DNA of 64,000 bases from Nectonema munidae (Eukaryota > Nematomorpha > Nectonematoida > Nectonematidae), in NCBI GenBank assembly GCA_030549495.1, contig JAUIRK010000509.1, positions 1,238,501-1,302,500 of the forward strand, given 5' to 3'. Positions within the stretch are counted from its first letter, which is position 1; each line of letters begins with the position of its first letter. Positions 40,401 to 49,400 of this stretch are shown here, in pieces. The position numbers and the translations under genes were made by a program. The notes under the pieces were generated by a model. The model did no database searches, had not been told where the DNA came from, and worked only from the letters and a program-made list of their open reading frames with translations.

Positions 40401-43400
40401 TTTATTTGTCTCTTCACACAAGTAGAGCGTGAGTCGATAAAGTGATGAGGAGGAAAATTAGAGTTGTTAAAGAAGGCAGAAGCGACACGATCAAAGTGTT
40501 AGAGAGAGCAAAATCGCCATGTAGGGAAAATGTCCGTTTGCCAAAAAAAATTAGCAAAAATTAAATATTGCATTGTCAATCCTGGTAAATTGCCAAGCTC
40601 TCAATTAAAATAGAATCGCTTAGAACCCAAGGTTCTCTGATTGTTGAACGCACACAAAGAAAAGCTTTAAAAGGAACTGTTTTTAACTCATATGATTTAC
40701 GATAAGTTATATCAAATGCTGATACTAACATAAGTATGTATTGATCTTGATTCTAAAAGAAAAAGCTTAGAATGACAAATGGCCTTATTTCAGTGAAGCC
40801 TTGGGTCTAGTAATTGCAAAGCGTTTGGTATTGATACAAAATATCTTGCTAATATCTTAAAAATATATTAATCTAAAAAGTTATATCTTGGGAGTTTGCC
40901 TGCCAACACTTGTCTGTACAAGCATTCTCATATTGATAAAGGTACGGTGAGGTGTTTTCATCGATAAGGCACAATTGCGCCGCTTATATCCAACTATAAG
41001 GAAAGTAGGCTTGATGCGGGATCGAACCCAAGACCTTGAGTTATCGAAACACAGTACCTAACCAACCTTACTCACGCCCCCTATAAGACCAATACTTATC
41101 TCTAAATCAGAAAAATTTGACGCAGAGTTGGAGCATTCTGAGTTTTTAGTGTTGCAAGGATGGCTTGGCTTACACGAAACATTTTTGCTTCAAAGATGTC
41201 AATGACCTGCCACAGTGTCCACTACAGTTTTTATAATAATTGATTAACCTTTAAAAAAATTGTAAAAACTTATTTATTTTAAATTTAACAAATAAACAAC
41301 TAAAATTTCCTAGCAAGCTAGTTTGTGTCTAGCCGATTTCACAACTATGAATAAATATTTCTTCAATTTTCCCTATTTTTCTCGTCTCCTAATTTTAGAT
41401 TTTTTTCTCATCTTTCTCAACTACTTCTTTCAAGCTTATTTTTGAACTACCCTTTGTCCTTACTCAAATTTTGGAATTCATAAGTCTTTTTGATAAACTC
41501 TCCCTTTGATCTATTTATATGGCTAAACTATCTTAGACTTTGCTTTTCCATGATATTTATTAATTCCATTTTCTTGACATAAATTCCTTATTTTCTCATT
41601 ACTTTTTCTAGAATTACACATAATTCTGAACATTCTCATTTCTGTCGTATTTAATCTTCTTTTGTCCACTTCTTTCAATGCCCAATTTTTATCACGAAAA
41701 TCCTTAAATCTGATTGAATACAACTTTTATGTACATAACCTCTTAAATCTAGAGAGAAAGTTACTACGCAAAACACTGCTTAAAGATTTACTTTTTTTCC
41801 AACCCACTCTTATTCTATGCCCTACTGAATTCCCTACACACCTACCCTATCTAAAATCTCTCCTAAATAACAAAATTGGTTAACTTTTTCTAATTCTACT
41901 CCTTCTACTACAACTTTTCCATTCACAGTCTCTTATTATCACAACAACAACTACGTGTAAAATTGTTAACTTTTATAATCTACCCTTAATCTTGGAGCAC
42001 CTACTACCTACATAATACACAAAGATTAGCATTTCTTTTAACTCTTCTTCATGTAAATATATCAAATAAGTGCAAAAAGAATTTTAAGACATCGTATGTT
42101 AATTCAAATGGCAAACATATCTTGTTTCAAATACGTAACTTCAAGATAACGACATTGTGTCTTATTACTATGAGATTTGAAAATGCTTTTTTACATATAA
42201 GTTTTTTCTTGGAAAGTCATTTAATTCATTGCTATTTCACACATTAAATGTTATTCAGTTTAATAGAAAGTAAAACATGAGATCTGGATAAAGGTAACTA
42301 ACTTCTTATTATGCATAGCATTATTAAAACGAATTATCAAACACTAACCAAAGGTTAATAAATATAAATACTACTTTATGTTTAACTACTAAAAAACACA
42401 GTTTTGGACCAAAGGTAGGGCGTATCAGAATATTTTATCAACACAGTTGTATTCTTAGATAACAGGTATGAAGGTAAAGCACTTTATGGCACACACTTTT
42501 CCTCGAGTGGCTGTTGAAAAGAGTAAAAGCTTGATTACACCGGTAACAACTTGAAATGTATTTGTGTTTATCCTCTTGTTTCTTTCTTTCTCTTCTCTCT
42601 TTGTCTCCTTTTCCACTTTCTTTCACGATTCTTGAATTTTTAAAACAAGCTCTATGCTGTTTTTTTAAATGAAGATTTTTATAAGCTTCTTTTGGCAAAC
42701 GTTTACAAAAAGATCGATTGGTTGCATTCCAATGCATAAATCTTTACATGCTTCTAAGATTCAAACGTATTATGTTAAAACGCTAAATCTAACAAACGTG
42801 ATAATTGTAGTTTTTCACGCATGCTTTGAGATCATGTTAAATGATATTTTCTAATTTATAGACTCTTAGAAGAGCTGAAAGCAACATCAGAGTTCTCACA
42901 CCGCATCCAAATAATTCCTTTTGTAATTTTCAACATTTAATAAAAATTATTTTTCTTCCATAATGATCCTTACGTTTTTAATTTTAGATCTTGCGGGAGG
43001 GAATAATGGAAGCATAAAGTTGTTTGAATGGAATCACGAACAAGTCATATACTCTACGAGTATTCACTCGGACAAACGAGTTCCTATAGCTTCTATCAAG
43101 TTCTCGCCCTTGGGAAACAAAGTTTGTTTTTTATTCTAAATAAACCTTAAAAAAATCAAGAAATAGTTAATGTATAGAAATCATAAGTTGTCACGCCAAA
43201 CTAATATTATTAATAATAATAATACACAATAGATCCATTATAAGGCTGTACAGATTAAAGGCATAGCGTTTATTATTAGAATTCGCGTTGTATTTAGTCT
43301 AACTTGTTCAGCTTATTTAAACGTGCAACTCTGACCACTATATACCAAACTTGACATAATACACCTTCTATACGAATAATAACCTCCTTAATTTAAAGAA

Positions 43401-46400
43401 AAAATACTAACACACCAAATACTGCTGACTACATTTTTTTGAGCTACCCTCATTCTATGCTGGACCGAATGACCTCGACTATCCACACTGTCTATGACTT
43501 CCCCTGAATAATAAAATTCATTAACCTCTTCTATTTTCCCTCCTTACTACATTTTTATTTGTTATTACAGGTATTAAATAACTATTTGTACCTAGCTATA
43601 GTATATGTAGCCAAACTACTATATACCTTTTCTGTATATATAGAATACTGAATATACAAAGTTTATGTGCACTATGTCACACGACTATATATCTTATTTA
43701 CAACATGCATGAGATTTGAAATCCTACTTCTCGTCAAAATTTTTCAATGAAGTTTTGCACACTTTTTAAGATTAATTTGAAATACACAAAGAATGAGTCT
43801 CATTTTAAAAATATCCAGCCTCTTTTAAATACTTTATTTTTTCGATGAAATTGTGATTTCTTATTGATTGAATTAAAATTAATAATAATAATTAAGAGGG
43901 CTTTTTAAAACTTTATTGAAATTTAAACGTTTCTCAATGTTTGTCCTTTTCAAGTATTAAAAATATAAATGTTAAATTGAAGGAAAGAGAAAATTCAAAG
44001 TTTAGCATGCCGTATGCCCCACTTTTTTTCTTCATTCAGGGATATTACAAAGAATAGTTGCAGAAAAGGTTTTTGATAAATTAATAGCATTCTTTAATTG
44101 TTTGTAGATAAAGAAAATAAGGAGAAATTTCTTGACTAAGATATGCTAGACGGTGTTTTTGTCTTCCAAAGAATCTTTATTGATAAAAATAAGATATTAG
44201 AAAATCGAGCAAATTTTTCTTGTCTAATAATGCCATAATTCCAGCTTCATTTCAAAAGCTGTCAATTTTTATGACCATGAAGTATTCTGATCTCTTTTCC
44301 TTGCAGCACAAGATTAAGGGAATTCATAGATTCAAATATTTTCACTAAAAATGTTAGGAATAAACGAAACGGTCATCGAAAAATTCTACATACATCTCCG
44401 ATTTGCTTTGAAGAAATTGTTGGATTTCTTTCAATAGTATCGCTTGGAAAATTTTGAAAAGACACCTCACGTTTGAGTGCAGTAAGAGTTTTTTAAAATC
44501 ATTTTCTTTGCATAAATCTTATAACAATCTTTAATTAAATACTCTGTTTTAATAACTTGGTTGAGAACATTTTTCAGTCCATCACGTATGGTTTTGATTA
44601 TGAAGGCTTGGTAGCGCACTTTCTTACATCTGGAGTTTTTGCTTAATCAAAGTGTAAAAACTAAAACAAGAAATTGCTAGAACACGGTCAGTTCACACTC
44701 CAAGTGCATCTTCTAGCTTAATAACATGTGGTGTAAAAATGTTTACCTTATGAAATATTTCTCTTGCAGTGGTTCTACTGCTAAGAGGTTTGTAGAGCAA
44801 AAAATTGTCTGCTAGCTGCTTGTCACGTAATCAGACACCTCTCCTAGTATCCTTCTAACAGTATCCGTTGACAGCAAGTAATGCTTCAAATTTACAAGTT
44901 CAGAATTTCTTAGCTCATTCAATATGGTATCTTTGCGGCAAGGTATCAACTGTTCTCCTATGTTGTGGGATTTTTTGAAACTTTTCAAACCATACTTAAT
45001 ATTTTGCAAAACACTCCTATCTTATTAATCAAACCTGGATTTGTACAATCGTTCAGCTTGGCGTTTAAAATAGTCAATAGTTATGTTTACCCAACTCTAG
45101 TGCTTCACTTCCAATGCAAGCTTCACTTGACGGACTTTAGAAAAGTGGATGCTAATACTTCAGAACACAAAAGGCTTATGTTCTTCTTCCTCACTAGACG
45201 TTAATTCAGCAAAACCAAATTTCAAAAATGAGTTGTCATGTTTCATTTTTTAAACCACTAAGAAAAATGCACGTTTACATCTATAAAATCAAGCTTGAAA
45301 AGCAATAAAAAATTTTAAATAGTTTAACTCAATCCAAAGACTAAGTTATTCATTCTTTTTAAATGTGTCTTATTTTTAAAAATGTTAAATAACCTAACAT
45401 GGATGCAATATGTTGCCCAAAACGATCCACTCTGTGACCCCTTCTCGGTACCCATGGAACTGCTTCTCGATCACATAGGGCACCGTCGACTCCAGTTTGA
45501 AAACCACTGAGCTAGAAGATAGTGAAGCAATCAGTATTACAAACAACGTAATTTCATTTCTTTCAGTACAGGAATGGTGGTGTGTTCATTGGACAAAAAT
45601 TCTCTTATTAAATTTTGAAAATTATAATAAAAAAATTAAAAACAAGTCTTTAATTAAAAATAAGTCTTTAATTAAAAATAAATCTTTAATTAAAAATAAA
45701 TCCTTAATTATTCTCATCTCATATCGACCCCAATAGAATCCTGTTGAGATATGAGAAAGTATGTAAATTTCTTAAATATCAAGTATGCTTAACTTTTTCT
45801 AGAAATATCAAAACTTGAGGATAAAGTTACTTTTTTATATTTTTTAAGTTTGTTGTTTTGGACGTGGAAGGATACATATGTCTTTTTAATACGCGCGCAC
45901 TCGTATTTCCGCTTTCAGCAATTTGGGTAATGGCAGTCAGCCACTTATTATTCTTTGAAATGTAAACGTTTATGCATTTGCCTTAGAAAAGTCGGCTTAA
46001 TTGTAAATCGGGCTGCGATGTTGTGTTCATGGCGAGTTCAACTCTGGTTTGCGCTTGCGGAGAAAATGGAAAAAGTAATCTTGTGGTGTGGAACACGCTT
46101 ACTAACAAAGCTGTTTACAGTAAGAGAATTGTTTCTTTTTCTTTTTTTACGAATTTCATTTATTCTGTAAATAGGTCAGCATTGCGATGGAATTGAGGCA
46201 GGCTGCATATGTTTATTCTACGCCAAACAACACCATCTCCTCCTAGCGGGAACTAAGAAAGGCGTTCTCTTGGCGATTGATGTGTTCAAATCACGGCACA
46301 CAATGAACAGTGTTCAGGCTCACGAATCCACGCTTAAGTGCATCTGTGTCGATACCTGTGAAGAAATAATCGTGTCTGGCTCTCTTGAGGGCAGTATAAA

Positions 46401-49400
46401 GGTAGGAGAGAAAAACATTGCTTACCCCATTATCTATATTTTTTTATCTTTGCTTTCTTAAACGCACGGCAACAACGATACTTTACACCGTGTTTTTGCG
46501 CCATTTTTGTGCATCAAAATTTTGGAAATCACAACAAAAATACAGAAAGATATCAATTTTCATATCCCAATACGAAAACTATTCTTTCCAATATGGAAAC
46601 TATTCTTTCGAAACGAAAAATAGTTTACACGTTTTCAAAATTATTTTAACTTTGTCATAACTACATTTCCTATATTAATTCTAGATTTTGATGATGATTA
46701 TTATCTCCATTTGATTTTGCATATAAGCAGCAATACTGAGCTTTACGAGTTACGACCTCTTCCTTATGAGTTGGGATTAGCCGATTAACACAAATATGAT
46801 ATCAGTAGATTCTCTTTTCATTGAAGGAGTTAATTTAAAAAGTAGTCGGTATGGTTCACTGAAGAGGTTAATGGGAGCAGTGTAATGATCATTTATTGAT
46901 ATGGATAATTTAAAGTGAACTGATCATTTAGCACTTATGGTACAAACTCTACTGTAATTTTTAAAATGGCATTTATTGATAAAAGTCCAAATATAAAGAT
47001 ATTTGTGGAAATCACCCTCTCCCCGCGCTTGATTTTTTGGTTTTTAAAACGGCTTTTATTCATATAAATCATATAAGAATATTTAACCGCAAACTTTTTC
47101 TACCAAATTCAGACACCCAGGAAATTTTAAAATGGCCTTTTATCGATAAAGATATAAATTGTATGACGTAATATTTATTCATGAAGACTTTGCAAATCCC
47201 TAATCCAAATTAATTTTAGTTAAATGATGTATATAATGTAAATATAAGCCATTTTAATTACTTCTACACAAAATCATAAAAAGAAGTTGTTTTATTATAC
47301 TGTATGCATCAAGGCTCTATTTTTTTTAAAAGAATATTAAATTAAGAAAAAGTATCATTTTTTTTTTTATAAAAATGAGAAATAATAAAATAAAACACGA
47401 GAATTTTAAATCATAAGAGAACTCTAAAAATGTATTATATATGTATATTTGTTTAGTATGCCTGAAATGATTAATTTTAGGCTTGTAAAACGACAAGAGA
47501 TTCCGCGCACAACCGAAACTATATTTCGTCGACAATTTTAAAACCTAAAATTTTTATTTTATTTATATTAAATTTATAATTCGAATAAATTCTTTTAGCT
47601 TTTGACAAAATCATGTGTTTATTGTCGATGAAATCTCGTGTTCTTTTCAACAGCGTAAAAACTTGAAATTCAAAAATTTATCCTCTTTAAATATACATTT
47701 TAAACAAATTTTTGTCTCTTGACAAAATCTTATATTTATTGTTGACGAAATCTTGTCTTTCTATCACCAACCAAGAAACTTTAAATTTTCAAATTTCATA
47801 TTTATTCGACTAATATTTTTTATCTTTTCTGAAGAAAAATTTATTTATAATTATGTTATGAGATTAATGTTTGCTTTTAGGTTTAAAAAATTTATTTAAA
47901 AATAATTGAAATATTTTTAAGAGCACCAAACCTTTTTCCATAATATTTACACTTTTTGTTCTACTATATAATAGATATAAAACATGGCCAAAAGAAAAGT
48001 AAAAGCGGAAGATGCTCAATGTAGAAAAACATGGAAAAGAAAACAAATGGCCAACCCTGGTTAGCTGGGAAAACGGCCATGCCCGGAGGGGCGAATGGAT
48101 GATGATGATATATAATAGATATAAATTTTTAGTTGAACTAGATAAAATGTCAAAGATTTTTGACATTGGCTGATTTTGATGCATAGAATTCAAGATGATC
48201 TTCATCACTTCTTCTTTATCATATTTGATAAAACAACATAGTCGTTCTGAAATTTATTGTTTGTTTACAACTAAAGTGTTCCTTAAATATCCTATTCTCT
48301 TACGACTGTTTTTATACGTTGAATTTTTGTAATGTTAGATTTGAAACAAAATTTTATTATTTAAATCGCTATTTAAAAATAGAATATTAATGACAGACTG
48401 AAGTTACGCTCCTTGACCCCACTTGTTGCCATAATGCATAAAACATTACGCGTAACAACAGAAAGTGTAGAATAATTCCTTCAATATAATAACATATTGT
48501 ATGTGTGATAAAAAAATGTACTTTATCTAAAAAAGCAAAGGAAGCTTTGATGATGTAAAAGTGTTAGTGTGCGTTATGTACATACTGATGTTACACCTGC
48601 CATAATCAGATATGGGCTATAAATGAATATCTTATAAATTATACGATTTTTTAAGAATTAATTCGCGAATGCCCTCAATTTTGGAAGTTAACCCACTGTA
48701 CTAATATTGAAACCACGCCGCCCTGACCGCAGAAACTTTGTAAACAAATGACATGCACCCTCAATTTGTGTGTGGGTCTCGCAAACCCGTTCAAGTTCCC
48801 TACCTGAGGCACGCCTCTAATGGAAATTGCTTTATCATATGATAAAAACTTTTTAAAATATATAAAATCGGCACAGGTCTGTCTCTATTGCATACGTAGA
48901 ATTTGTATTCAACTTCACCATATGCAGATGTGTTTCCTAGCTATGTTGCAGATTTGCATGCTTTCTTGTGAACATTTAAGTTTGTGTTTTACTTTTATCA
49001 TTGGTTGATTCCTGTTCCTAATGGTGAAATTAGTAAAAATAGTATACTAATAGTTACTAAAAACCTATAAATCAAAGGAAACGTTTCTATAAGTGTTTAA
49101 TCGATTTTTTTTATTATAAGTGTTTGGGTTTTAGTGTATCACTTCCTATTATACCCCTGTTTACAGATATTTCGTGTAAAATTTTATAACTATCATTGAA
49201 ATTAAAAAATGTTTCCTTTAATAACTTACGACTACTGAACAAGTTTAGGCTCCCAAAATCTTGTAATTGTGAATTTAATTATTTTAAAGGTTTGGACTCT
49301 AAAAAACCTAAACAACCTCCATACATTTCCATCTCAACACGTAAAATCATCTCTTTTTCGTAACATGGCGAATACGGGGGTGCTTCAGCTCTTTGTCGAC

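Noticed and set aside
41010-41081. tRNA gene on the minus strand
   Set aside because: A- and B-box words are present but the cloverleaf is poor and an unrelated tail continues, so it is called a SINE.
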